Assembly: GCA_035610835.1 (NCBI GenBank)
Contig: CM069455.1
Coordinates: forward strand, 41,798,579 to 41,862,578
DNA: 64,000 bases
Source of the DNA: Ophiura sarsii
Lineage: Eukaryota > Echinodermata > Ophiuroidea > Amphilepidida > Ophiuridae
Direction of reading: 5' to 3'
Shown here: positions 22,486-34,400 of the stretch, in pieces
How positions within the stretch are numbered: the first letter of the stretch is position 1
How the letters are laid out: each line of letters starts with the position of its first letter
Notes under the pieces: model-generated
The model's database searches: none
Seen by the model: the letters and a program-made list of their open reading frames with translations, nothing else
Told to the model about the DNA's origin: nothing
Program-made: the position numbers and the translations under genes

Positions 22486-24203
22486 TACAGGGTGGCCCGA
22501 AATTGTACAGGGTGTAACAAGCAAAATCTTCTAAAAAAGAAGGATTTCAATGATTACTTCCACTATGTATATGAAGTGATGAGAGAAAAGTTCAGTACAG
22601 ATTTAAAGTAGTTTAATAAAATACCCATCCAGACATATGCAAATTAAATTTCATATGAATCTGAAATTCTACATACAGGGTGTCTAAAAATTTGTTTATT
22701 TAGTTTCGGGAAAATGCTTCTATTACTACATACATATATACAAAGACTAGTATTTTAACAAAATTCAAGTAGATTTCAAATAAAAATGCATCAATTACAT
22801 GTACATGAACATTGATTGATTTTAAAAGTCACCCTTTTCTTATGTAAAGGTGTTAATTTTAAACATATAGGGTGTTTAAAACATTAATTTAGGTATACGT
22901 GATTATCCACAAATCATTCAATTGAATGATACTGGCTACTGCTGTAGTATACTGGCTGGGGTATTACAAGGAGACACACTGGCTCCATATCTTTTTGTCA
23001 TTGTTCTTGACTATGCCCTAAGAGAGGCCATAGATGGCAGAGAAGAAGAGCTAGGATTCCACCTAACAAAAAGAAGCAGCAGAAGAATAGGACCAACCGT
23101 AGTAACAGACTTAGACTTTGCTGATGACATTGCACTGTTGTCTGAGGAAGTGTCTCAAGCGCAATCACTACTCAATAGAGTGGAGACTTCAGTGGAAGAG
23201 TTGGGCTCAAAATGAAAGCTGCAAAGACGAAGTACATGTCCTTCAACCAGACGCAAGTACCTGTAATTACCACAAGTGAAGGCATGCGCCTTGATAAAGT
23301 GGAAGACTTCAAATACCTTGGAGCCTGGATGAACAACACTGAAAAGGACATCAAAACACGCAAAGCAGCTGCATGGAGAGCTTGTGGCAAACTTAGTCAG
23401 CTATGGAAGGCTAAATCATTATCCAGAAAGCTCAAAGAAAGACTGTTCATAGCTACAGTAGAATCCGTCCTCCTTTATGGATGTGAGGCATGGACAGTCA
23501 CTCCAAAGCTTGGTAAACACCTGGATGGATGCTACACTAGGATGCTAAGATCTGTGTTCAACATCAACTGGAGTCAGCATGTGACAAATAAGGACCTGTA
23601 TGGGGACATGCCAAAAGTCTCGGACAAGATCAGAGAACGCAGAGCAAGATTTGCTGGACACTGCTTCAGAGGGTCCAAGGAGCTTGTACACAAACTTATA
23701 CATTGGATCCCAAAGCACGGAGCAAGAAAGCGTGGTAGACCAGCCCTGACCTACATTGACATACTCAAACGTGATACAGGACTGCAGGTGGAAGAAATCA
23801 AGACAGCTATGTTGGATAGGAAGATCTGGAGAGGCATTGTGGTACGGAAAAATCATCCGCCCTAAGTCAAGTAAGTCAAGTCAAGAATGAATTTAAATTT
23901 GCATCTGAAACACGATTTTCCATTCCAATTTGAAGTGGCAAATGCTTAAAAGTGGTATGAGTTTCAAATAATGTTAAATAAAAAGGGGACCTTTAACTAC
24001 AGGGTGACAATGGCACATGTTTAGTGGCATACAATTAATTGCGTTCATCCTTCTTGCACCTTCATGATGTGCAAAGCACATTCAAATGAACAAATTAGGT
24101 TAGTTTCCATAATGTTTGAACCCAGTATTCAAATTTCAAGAGTCTGATTTAAGATTGAATTATAAAATGTTATCGTTTTAAGTTGTATTCAACATATAGG
24201 GTG
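22486..24203. repeat. Periodic TACAGGGTG/TATAGGGTG boxes, ~165-197 bp apart
   Basis: The nonamer TAYAGGGTG occurs in one orientation at 22486, 22506, 22674, 22866, 23998 and 24195. Without the RTE-like fragment (about 22900-23886) the 22866-23998 gap shrinks from 1132 to about 150-165 bp, matching the other spacings (168, 192, 197). It may be a diverged tandem array interrupted by a retrotransposon. Intervening bases are poorly conserved by eye. Confidence 0.5.
22900..23886 (+). pseudogene. RTE-like reverse transcriptase, C-terminal half
   Basis: It is 5'-truncated: coding starts in the polymerase palm (GVLQGDTLAPYLFVIVLDYA), passes the catalytic box TDLDFADDIALLS, then shifts frame by one base near 23205. 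It continues with FKYLGAWMNNTEKDIKTRK, ESVLLYGCEAWTVTPK and RRARFAGHCFRGSKELV to a stop at 23865. These tail motifs are typical of RTE-type elements (clade by eye). A short AAGTCAAGT repeat after the stop (about 23866-23886) looks like a simple-repeat 3' terminus. It is not functional: the endonuclease is missing and the frame is broken. Confidence 0.8.
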
Positions 24204-26171
24204 ATCCAATATTGATTGGCAAACTAGTAGTCACTAGTATCGTATCAACTTACTTTTCAAACTAAAGTTTGCACACTACTTGAAGACTTATTTACAAAGA
24301 AATGTTGCACAATATTTCAGCATGATCTTCATTGGCGAGAAGATACTGGTTATTTATCCCTGGACGTAGGTCTACAGCACAGTATATCAGACTTGCATAG
24401 GGTATGATGGCAGTTTGCGAGTATAGAGTAAAGATCAGGTCCTTCCTACATGAGGTTAATTACATATCTTCTTTTAATTTTTAATTAAATAGTTAAATTT
24501 ATTTTATTTATTCAAAAGGGTACCTCAACCTTTCTATACTTTTAAAATGGACAGTTTGGTGCAGGCAAATGTTTGCATACATTCGCAAACTGCGACCAAC
24601 TTACGTTTCTTAACAATTTTTTGAGCTTCTTAATGCTAATTAATGATTCCTTAATTAACTAATTATATTTTTAATTCAAATAATTATGCTTCAATAATGT
24701 TATGTTTTCAATATAGAAGAGTGAAACCAGTGCATTTGATGTTTGCCCAATGTATATTGCACCATGATACTTGTTCAACTATGCACTCCTCCTCCTCCGC
24801 ATACTCCTCCTCCGCATACTCCTCCACCCCTGACTAATTAGGTTTAACGAACTATTGTAATTAACAGAACCATGGTAGTTTATATTTTTCTTTTTAAAAT
24901 AAAGGCCAAATACTTTCTCATCAAAATAAGACCAAATTTGAGTATGTGTGATAAAGAATAGCCAGAATATATGCATGCAAAGTAATAATATGTAGTGCAA
25001 ATGTAACAGATCCACCTTTTTGGGGTACCCAGTATAAAAAAAACATGACCGTAACTAACAACAACAACAAAAATTAGAACTTTATGTGAAGTATTTTTTC
25101 TTCACTATCTCATACAGAACATAGTCAAATCGTCTGCTCAGCAACAGGCCTGTTTTGGATAAGGCCAAATATTTTTTTGTTATGTTGTCCTCAACCGCCC
25201 GCTCGTCAGATTAAGGGCCGATCCGATTTTTTTTCTTCAGATTTGTTCAGATTAATAAAAAAAACAGATGTTTTTCTTCTTTTCAGATTTTTATTTTTCA
25301 GATTTATTTTTAAACAGTATAAATGGCATTGAATTTTAAATAAAGTGTTTATAACATATATGTGCGATTCTTAGAGTGATTTCAACTTCTTGTTGGCTGA
25401 ACTTTGAGCTTCCGCTGGTAAAAGTTTTTTTTTTTAAATCCGCCCGCCCGCCCCTCCTCTCTGAAAGCTGTGGAGAACAACATAACAACAACAACAAAAT
25501 TTGCCTAAGTAAAAGGTAGCAATTAGTCATATATGAACTTGGTCTAGCGATCCATTACAAAAGCCTAGTGAATTTCTGAATAGTAAGCGTTTTTGAATGT
25601 TTATAACTTGTATATTAGTTGAGATATCAACCGATATTTTGATTTAAAAGCGGGTTTAAAAGCCACGACCAGGCGGTATGAAAGTCCATGTATAGTATAA
25701 TTATCTGTTCCTGGGAGATAGTTTCCTAGATTTGTCACCCAAATAGGCGTATTATGTTTTGATTGATTAACATCCCCACGGTGTGCTATGCTTCCAAGTC
25801 ATAATTGGGCTCAAAAACCAGAAAAACTCACAATACACACAGACCTGCATAACTAGCATTTATAAGTTCCATTTGGTCGATTGTGATAGTATTTTAAAAG
25901 ATTTTCTATCTTTAGAAATTGGTTATTCCTATCACTGGCCAACTCTTTTAAAAAAGGATTTACATAATAGTACCTCTAGTAACACATAGGTAGATGTTCA
26001 TATTAGCGACTTTAATGATAACTGCTAGAAAGTGAAAAGTTAATAATACCAACTTTGATGATGTGTTTATTGTTGTTTAATGTTAGGCATAATCAGTTGA
26101 GTTTGTCTTAATGGAGATCGTGATTTCTTGTCAAATCTTTGACACTCATTCGCTGGTTATGTAGGCCTACT
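24204..26171. other. Unassigned stretch with low-complexity patches
   Basis: No gene recognised. There is a short CTCCTCCGCATA repeat near 24787-24825. An inverted pair TTGTTATGTTGTCCTC (25177) and GAGAACAACATAACAA (25472) brackets about 300 bp with C-rich GCCCGC runs, a possible small foldback. Confidence 0.35.
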
Positions 26172-26175
26172 TTAA

Positions 26176-26558
26176 AGGGGCATTGAGAGATATGTATGGG
26201 AGTGCGCCCTCAATTATCCTGGAAATCAGGTTTTTTTTGCATCAAAGTAATACTTAGGCATATACTTACTACCATCTGAAACAGTTTACCAACATTCGCC
26301 GTTTATCATATAAAATGTCATGATTTTCTTATATAGTTTCGATATGATCATATCGAAACTAAGATGCTGAATTCGGAAGTTATGCTAAGTTTACTCACGG
26401 ACTTTCGCGGCAAATCTCAACCCGGAAGTGCCGTTATTTGCTTAGTTTGGCATGAAGGCGATGTCGGAATTGTATGATATTTTAGAGTTGGGCTTTGTTG
26501 ATGATTATCTTTACGTTATTTGCTCATTTAGTATATCGATACATCTCTCCATGCCCCT
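26176..26558. mobile_element. TTAA-flanked MITE related to the 5024 element
   Basis: The ends AGGGGCATTGAGAGATATG and the inverse at 26558 lie between TTAA at 26172-26175 and 26559-26562. GCGCCCTCAATTAT just inside the left end is shared with the 1222-bp element at 5024, so both belong to one family. 383 bp, non-coding. Confidence 0.75.
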
Positions 26559-26721
26559 TTAAGGCTTTAAGGAAGTTGTTACAATTCACTATTTATAGTT
26601 ATGTTCAGTGTTATTTTAGTCATAATTTTGTATAATATAATATCATGGTTATTGTTGTGTATTTATGTTTGGACCTGACTGATATTGGGATCATGAGATA
26701 TTTGGGATATTATTTCCTTAA

Positions 26722-27478
26722 GGGGGGACTCAAGGAAGTTTTTGATTTGATTTTTTGATTTTTGTGAGTGCTATTATTATTTAACTATTAATCAAATGCA
26801 TATAAACATGATTAAAATATACATTTTTGGAAAGGAAATAGATCCGAGAATCCAAATTTGGTGTCAATTTTGACCAAAAATGTTGAATTTTTGAGAAAAT
26901 CACAAAATTCACTTTTTTAACCCATTTTATTTTGGAGTAATTCTGTTATACCCTTCACAGAGGTATTCATAGTGCATGATTTTTAAGAACGACGCATACT
27001 TCCGTTGTTGGTGTTTAGGGTATAACAGAATTATGCCATTTTTTTGGACAAAGCTAACAACAACAACAAAAAATGCCCATATCGCTAGATGATGATGTAA
27101 AGACACTAACTTAGGATGTTTGTTTTTTTAACCATATCGAATATGTTTGGAAATTTGGACCAAAAAGTGCCAAAAAAGTGGAAAGAAATGAAAACATCTT
27201 TTTTTGTGGCACTTTGTAGTGAAAATTTCAAAAAATATTAGATTAGGTTAAAAAAAAAATTACAACCTAAGTTAGTGTCTTTACATCATCATCTAGCGAT
27301 TTGGCAATTTTAACTCAAAATTAATTTTGTTAGCTTTGTCCAAAGAAATGGGTCCAAAAAGAAAGAAAAAACTTTTTTGGTCAAAATTTATGCTAAATTT
27401 GGATTCAATGATCCATTTCCTTTCCAAAAATGTATACTTTTGTGTACATTTGAGTCATAGTTCAATAATTACAGCACT
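26722..27478. mobile_element. TTAA-family foldback element, copy A (right end truncated)
   Basis: After TTAA (26718-26721) the end reads GGGGGGACTCAAGGAAGTTT. Near 27420-27478 the inverse appears (CCATTTCCTTTCCAAAAATG, then ACAGCACTCACAAAA), but it stops short of the terminal CTTGAGTCCCCC and abuts an L2 fragment. Two inner stems are visible: TAATTCTGTTATACCC/GGGTATAACAGAATTA around 26940-27035 and a second pair with GTTAGTGTCTTTACATCATC. Right ends of the same family occur at 45931 and 52748. Confidence 0.65.
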
Positions 27479-27984
27479 CACAAAACAAAACAAAATCCTG
27501 AAGCATAACGAAATGAACGATGACCATAGGTTAAAGTTGACACAGAGGCAATGATAAGTTGTTGTTTTGAAGCCGATCGTAAATTTCGAGATGGTTCGCA
27601 TTCCTGTATGAGTTCTTGAAGATAAACCGGTGCCAAATAATGGATGCATTTGTATGTTAAAACAATGATTTTGTACATAATACGGTAGGATACCGGCAAC
27701 CACTGAAGCTTCTGAAGTACTGGTGTAATGTGATGAATACCAATGTGATCATAATAACGAGTGCGTGTAACAAGCCTCGCAGCAGAGTTTTGAATTCTCT
27801 GTAATTTTGCAATGTGTGAGTTCGGAAGACCATAAAGGAGGCTGTTACATTGATCAAGGCGACTCTTGATAAAAGCATGAATAAGTATTTCCGTAGATTT
27901 TTGATTGAGAAAATTCCGAATACGACCTATCTTGTATAAAGCAAACGAAGCTGAACGACAAATATTATTTACATAGGCATTCAT
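27478..27984 (-). pseudogene. L2-like reverse transcriptase C-terminal tail
   Basis: About 168 codons continuing the core after a frameshift: MNAYVNNICRSASFALYKIG, then IHAFIKSRLDQCNSLLYGLP, LQRIQNSAARLVTRT and LQKLQWLPVSYRIMYKIIVL, all hallmark L2 tail blocks. The tail is lost beyond YGHRSFRYAS; the last few residues and stop are foreign sequence. Confidence 0.8.
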
Positions 27985-28028
27985 TTTAAGATCACTCTCG
28001 AAAATTACTCCGAGGTTACGTGCACTTT

Positions 28029-28787
28029 TTACAGGTGTATGGGAACATTGGCAATTTCAACAGGTAATAAATGAGAAGAGTTTCTGAAACGAGATGTAAT
28101 ATGAATAACTTCAGTTTTGAGTTTTAAATCATTAGCATTAGACCAGGCCTTGATATCATTAATACATCTTTCAAGTTTGGTGATCATTGAATGGTCAGAG
28201 TTTTTCAAAATAACATAAACTTGCGTATCATCGGCATATATCATTTTTTCACAACCATGAGCTTCAATAAGATCTTCAAGTGGCGCGGTATACAAAGTAA
28301 AAGATAAAGGGCCGATGACAGATCCCTGAGGAACACCTTCAAGTGGTACATGAGGTTTAGATAGCGAGTCATTTATGATAACAGATTGTGTACGATTCAT
28401 AAAATAAGTTTTAAACCAATTCAAGGTAGTGCCGTTAACACCATATCTATGAAATAATCGATCTAGAAAAACAGTGTGACTAATAGTATCGAAAGCTGCG
28501 GAATAATCTAAAAGAATTAAAACAGCTTCATTGCCTTGATCAACTGCTAACAATATATCATTATATACACGTAAAAGAGCAGTTTCTATACTATGACAAG
28601 ATCTATATGCAAATTGCGTTTTACCACAAAGATTGTTCAATGATAAGTAGTCGTGGATTTGAGATGCACAAACACGCTCAATGGTTTTTGCAAGAAACTT
28701 AAGGTTGGCAACAGGCCGATAATTTTTCAAAATCTCACAATCCAAATTTTGTTTCTTCAAAATAGGAGTGATCTGAGCAAATTTCAA
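28029..28787 (-). pseudogene. L2-like reverse transcriptase core
   Basis: About 252 codons covering fingers and palm: AQITPILKK, LKNYRPVANLKFLAKTIER, FAYRSCHSIETALLRVYNDI, LLDYSAAFDTISHTVFLDRL, GVPQGSVIGPLSFTLYTAPL and the catalytic box KMIYADDTQVY. YADDTQ is characteristic of L2/CR1-type polymerases. The frame ends after VPIHL and resumes one base out of phase as the downstream block. The initiating codon here is not a real start. Confidence 0.8.
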
Positions 28788-28815
28788 AACATCAGGATCA
28801 ATGTGAATAATTATT

Positions 28816-30910
28816 TGATAGTCAAAATAAAGATATACATGAATGTATCAATCAAAGATGGCTGACTCAACCTCTCTTATTACTGTAATCTTTAGAGCTA
28901 CTCGATTTATATTGTTAAAGTAATCGTCACATAATTTTAATGATTCGAGGAAATTTTATGATCAGCTTCTTTTGAAATCTCCACTATTATTGCTTTACAT
29001 CTCACAACAATTTACTCAATTATAATCACTCATCTATCCCATACAAATACAATGATCACTTTCATTACTTACTGACCGACCCTCGTAGTTTGTGTATAGA
29101 TGGTGTGACCGGTGACGTAGTGCCCGGCGGATTGCGTGCGCACCTACAGGGAACGGTGCTTTAATTCACACTTGATTGATCATTACTTACCATGCTTACG
29201 GTGTAATAGTGCAGTAGTCATGGTCACAAGTGGTAGACTATGGACATGAAATACAGCGCCTCCAAGTGACAGCTTTCTAATCATCCATGGCTGAATTTCC
29301 AACCAGCAGTTAGGCCAATAATAAAATATTGTTTGGTTGTCCTCGACATTCCTATCTTATTTTCCGTCAGTTCTAAAACCTCGTATAAACCTTATTCATA
29401 GTCAAATTACCCGCTCATGCTTAACCGATGAACATATACCCTGAGACGATATACCTGTATTGTGCAGGCGCCGGATTGGACATACCGATTGAACAGTGTG
29501 CAATGAAAGCATTCATGTGTAGTAGCGTGTGATTATGCTAAGTTGACGTGAGTTCAAACGCCAATTAGTAGCCGTTGATAAAGCAGAGTGTCGATTGGGA
29601 AATGTGTTGAAATTCATTTGTTGTTGTATTAGTGTGTTTCGTTATTGACATCATTATTCACCGGCCTATGGTGAGCGTGTGAACCCACTAAAACTGTTTT
29701 AGATATGACCAAATATAAGGACTGACCGTGGACAACTAAATTATTTATATTTTGGGACTTACGGGAGAATTGATATTAGACGATTTATAGAATCAATTTC
29801 AATAAGTAAGCTATCAAGATATTCCTTGATGTATAAATAAGTATTATAGAGGAAATCATTTTCTTTAATGCACAAATTACAGAGAAATCTTGAAAAAGTT
29901 GCAAACATTTTTAATTTTTGTTGAATTTTTGAATTTTTTGCGACACATTAATTTTCACTCATCTGTATCGATCTGTTATGTTGCAGGGGAATGGCATTTG
30001 GCTCTCATCTCATCCATATAAGGAGTTTGACTAATATTCATTACATCCATACCATTAAACAACAACTTTGATATGTCAATTTTCTAATATATTGACTCCC
30101 AATAGTTAGCTTTAAACAATTGACATCAGAGCAAGCGACCATTGATGTTTAGCTGTGGTTCGATTCCTATTGTTCAGCTGGTCGCTAGTGGGCGCTGCAT
30201 TTGATATCCGTTATATGCTTGCGGTAGCACTTGTGTGGTATGCATCCCTAAGCACAATGAGAGACCAGGTACTAAAAATCTGGTTGCCCGGCGGTTTGCG
30301 TGCGCACCATAAGGGCATGTGCTTTTAAAATTGGCGCTCAGTGATGTGTGTTTTGCTTTCATATAGTATGATGTATGCAGTAGTCATGGACTAGTACCCC
30401 TAGCATGTCTTTAGACCAGGCGCTAATCAATATGTAAACACTACTGATGTAAACAACGGTCACCTCATCTAAAGGATAACCAATTAGTCAACAACAAAAT
30501 GACGAAATATGAAATATTCCATTTCGGGTAAAGTGAAACCTAGCAAAATTGTACTTAACAATGAGGCAGAGTTAGATATGACTACATGTAGCGCCACTTG
30601 TGTGTGTAAATATTGTAATTTGGGAGTTTAAATGCGCCCAAAGTTGTTGCACAATAAGGCCACAGGAGCTTGCCTTTGGATGCATTATGTATTATGAAAA
30701 GCCCAAGATGTATTACTTTGTACACCCTAGAAGGATTACTGTAGCCCATGGTCTTTCTATTTTAAGTGATTTTCTTGAAGTATTCTTTTGTAGCAAGATA
30801 ATTAATTATAAACATTCACCAGGTATCAAAAAATGTGATCTTTTACCAAAAATGGTGATTTTCACCATTTTGGAGGTAAAAATCAACGTTTTTAAGCACT
30901 TTTTGGTCTA
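28816..30910. other. Unassigned 2.1-kb stretch with a diverged direct repeat
   Basis: No gene recognised. A ~100-bp block starting TGCCCGGCGGATTGCGTGCG at about 29130 recurs diverged in the same orientation at about 30288, each ending with GCAGTAGTCATGG. The 124-codon frame at 30600-30974 runs into the DIRS terminus and has no family motif. Confidence 0.4.
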
Positions 30911-31075
30911 TAATTTAAGATTATGCAAAGGTACTCACCTGCAGTATAATCTGGATTATATTAGCCTTCCGTAGGGAGAATCAATTGGCGTTAGCCTCCG
31001 CTGGGGGCGCACTACCAGAGTTAAAAGTGTAAACATACTCCTCATTACCCATCATGCAATATACTTCCTCTTTAA
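30911..31075. repeat. DIRS left inverted terminal repeat
   Basis: Bases from about 30968 (GGAGAATCAATTGGCGTTAGC) to about 31075 are mirrored at 43188-43280 (GCTAACGCCAATTG and GGTAATGAGGAGTATGTTTA). The outermost ~60 bases differ between the two ends, as expected for DIRS, where the internal complementary region carries the missing information. Confidence 0.85.
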
Positions 31076-31337
31076 AAGAAATAACTAGTGGGTAATGATT
31101 AATTTTTTATTTTTAAAAAACAAACAAACAACAACAATAAATTGTAAGCAAGGTTGTTGTGTCTAACAAATTCTACTGAACTGTGAACACAACTATGAAT
31201 TGTAACATATATACATGTAGGCCTACCATCATAGTAGGGCCAAGAAATTTTATGGGCGTCTACCGACCCCATTTTTTGTAGGGAGAATCATGGGCATAGG
31301 GTAATAGTCCTACCAGGACTGAATGCCTGGGTGGGAA

Positions 31338-31445
31338 ATTGATTCTCCCTACGGAAGGCTAATATAATCCAGATTATACTGCAGGTAAGTACCTTTGCAT
31401 AATCTTAAATTATATTACGCCTTCCTTCGGTCTAATCAATTGGCG
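31338..31445. repeat. DIRS internal complementary region (ICR)
   Basis: The left half (TTGATTCTCCCTACGGAAGG to CTTTGCATAATCTTAAATTAT) is the inverse of the extreme left end of the element. The right half (ATTACGCCTTCCTTCGGTCT onward) is the inverse of the extreme right end. The two outer ends are thus joined here as in a circle junction, the hallmark used in DIRS replication to complete circular DNA. A few base differences from the ends are visible. Confidence 0.9.
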
Positions 31446-34400
31446 ATTTTGAAGCTGTAGAAAGAAGAGCTTTTGCCAACTTCGAATTGGCAGAAGTTCT
31501 ATGGTAGAATTTTGAGAAGGTAGAGTCGGATGACCAACCTGCAGTGGCTAAAATGTCACTTGTGGCCACCCCTACCTTTGCTGAAGCAGACGTTGCTGCT
31601 CCGCGAGTTGAATGAGCTTTGAATCGCTCTGTGTCTATGCCGGCCAGTTTCAATATGGCCAGAATCCATCGGCTCACCGTTGATGAAACTACTTTTTTAT
31701 GAGGTTTCATGTAGCTAATAAGCAACTGCGATTCCGTTCCTCTGAGTAATTTAGTCTTTTTCACATACTCAGAGACTGCCTTAACCGGGCATATGCGAGT
31801 ATCCTCAAAGGCTTCGATCTCAACGCATTTCAATGCAAAATTAGGTCTGGTCTGTTTTTGCATTTTTGATGGTACGAAACGAATCACACTTCCAGAATAA
31901 GACAGCTGATTCAAGTCTATGTGGACCAGTGAGGATGTCCTCCCTGCTGTGACTAATGCTAGAATTAACACAAGTTTTAGGGTCATCATTTTTAAGGGCA
32001 GGCCTTCCCATGTAGGTAAGGAGATGAGAAATTTTAAAACTGGTTCAACGTCCCAGGTCCATGTGTATCTGGGTCTAGGAGGGTTTCTATTGAAAAATCC
32101 TTTCATCAGTCTGATGATATCAGCTTGCTCACCAATAGGCCTACCTCCTATGTATGTGTGATATTGTGAAATAGCAGATCGGTAGACACCTAGCGTTCGG
32201 TAAGCTAGTCCTCTGGCTTCAGATTGTACCAGGAATTCCAAGATTTGTTCTACAGGCGCTGAAATGGGATTACGCGATCTAATATAACACCAGCCACTCC
32301 AGGCCTTCCAGGCAGATTCATACTGCTTGTGTGTGGAAGATCTGCAGCTATCAAGCATGACCTGAGTAACTTGTTCCGATAGACCCTTTGCTCTGAATCG
32401 GCCCCTGAGACACTCCATGCCGCTAGATGTAACGTTGGAATCAGAGGGTGTACTTCGCCCGAGTGTGTCTGGATAAGGAGATTGTGATTGGGCGGTAGAA
32501 GTACCGGAGAAGCTATGGCTAAATGCAGAAGTAGTGGATACCATGCTTGTGTAGGCCAGGTTGGCGCTATCACCAATGCTTCGGCTTTCTCCGCCTGTAT
32601 CTTTTTCAGGGTCTGGCCCAAGAGACAGAAGGGCGGAAACGCATACCCGAGTTCGTTCATCCATGTTATGGAGAATGCATCCACTGCTTCTGCTCCCGGA
32701 TCTGGTTTCCAGGATACGTATCTCCGGACCTGGTTGTTTGCCCGGGTTGCGAACAGGTCTATGGTCGGGTGTACATTCATCCGCCTGCATATATGAGTGA
32801 AGACCTGGGGGTCGAGTGTCCACTCGATCCTGTCGTTGAACACGCGTGTTTGGTAATCCGCTATCTGATTGTCTACTCCTGGTATATGGTAAGCAGTTAT
32901 TGTGATGGATCTTTTCAGGCACCACTGCCACAGTTGAATTGCTAATTTTGACAGGCTCTCTGTGTGTGTACCGCCTTTGTGCCTTATATATGCCAACGCT
33001 GTGGTGTTGTCTAACTTCAGGAGTATATGACAATGATGTTCGTGTTTGGCGAAGCTTTTCAGTGCCAGATAAGCTGCCAGAAGCTCCAGGTAGTTGATAT
33101 GTTGAAGCTGTTCTGTTACCGACCAACGTCCCCCTGCTCTCTTCCCGAGACAGTGAGCACCCCATCCCATCATGGATGCATCTGAGATTATAGTCAGTTT
33201 GGGGGGTGGGTTTGAAATTGGCTTCCCATTCCAGTGTTCGAGACACTCTATCCACCATGTCAGTTCTTCTAGACTGGATGTTGATAGTTGGACTGTCGAC
33301 GCGTATGTTTGATCCTTGTGTACTGATTTTATCAGGTCGGTCTGAAGGGCGCGGAAAAAAATTGGTGCTGGGACGACATCCTCCGCTGAAGCCGTCATTT
33401 TTCCGATTACGCTGGCCAGTTTCTTGGCTATCACTGCCCCTTTTTTTACTAACTGGTGACATGACTGTTTTATACCACTCACCTTCTCTTGTGGAAGAGA
33501 CAGAGTCATTTTTTGAGTGTCGACTATGTGTCCCAGAAATGTTATCTGTTGCGTGGGCACTATCTGAGATTTTTCCCAGTTCACTACTAGGCCTAATTTT
33601 GCAAACAATTCTAGAATGTAGTTTGTTTGACTCAGTCCCTCTTTGTGGGAGACTGCAAGAAGTATTAGGTCGTCCAAGTATATCACCACCCGCATGGCTT
33701 TCTGCCGTAAATGGGCTACCACAGGCTTCAACATTTTTGTGAATAATCGGGGAGCTGTGGTTAGGTCGAAGGGGAGTACCTGGAATTCTAGCAGTTCCCC
33801 GTCCCATTGGAATCTTAGATATTTCCTGTCTGCTGGGTGGATCGGGATCATGAAGTAGGCGTCTTTTAGATCTATGGATGTCATGTAATCTTGGACCTGA
33901 AGTAGGTCTTTTACGCTTTGTATGGATTCCATCTTGAAATGGCGAGTGTGGATAAATTTGTTCAGTATCTTTAAATTTATCACTGGGCGGTAACCCCCGG
34001 ATTTCTTTCTGACAATAAAGATGGTCGAGACGAATTGTCCCGGACATGATCTGACTTTTTTTACTGCACCTTTTGTTATCATCTTCTGCACTTCCTGTGT
34101 GCATGCTGTATGTTGAATTTGAGACATAGATATTTGTTTTGGGATCACCATTTGATTTGGTATCTTTAGAAATTCGATCCGATACCCAGTTACGTTTTGA
34201 AGGATCCATGGATCCGACGTAAGCTCTGTCCATGCTGGGAGAAAAAACCTTATGCGACCAGCATACTGTTCCTCGTAACTGTGTATCGGATCGATGCGTT
34301 CCGATATCGGGGTCGGTAAGACTTTGCCTAGTTTTTTGGAGCATATGGCTTTGTGTTCTTATGTTGAAACTTGTCATTGGAGTGAGGGTATGGTTTGGGG

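Larger units (their letters stand above)
27478..28815 (-). mobile_element. L2-like non-LTR retrotransposon fragment
   Basis: Reverse-strand RT coding split by one frameshift near 28000. The 5' side starts mid-protein near 28815, so there is no endonuclease. The 3' side is cut at 27478 just after YGHRSFRYAS, where L2 proteins normally continue for about 40 residues to the stop. The cut coincides with the truncated end of the TTAA-family element, so both were lost in one rearrangement (inference). Confidence 0.8.

Noticed and set aside
30600..30974. 124-codon forward frame
   Set aside because: It runs into the DIRS terminal repeat and has no recognisable domain.
32488..33742. Forward frames of 79-178 codons
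   Set aside because: They are antisense shadows of the DIRS RT and recombinase genes.
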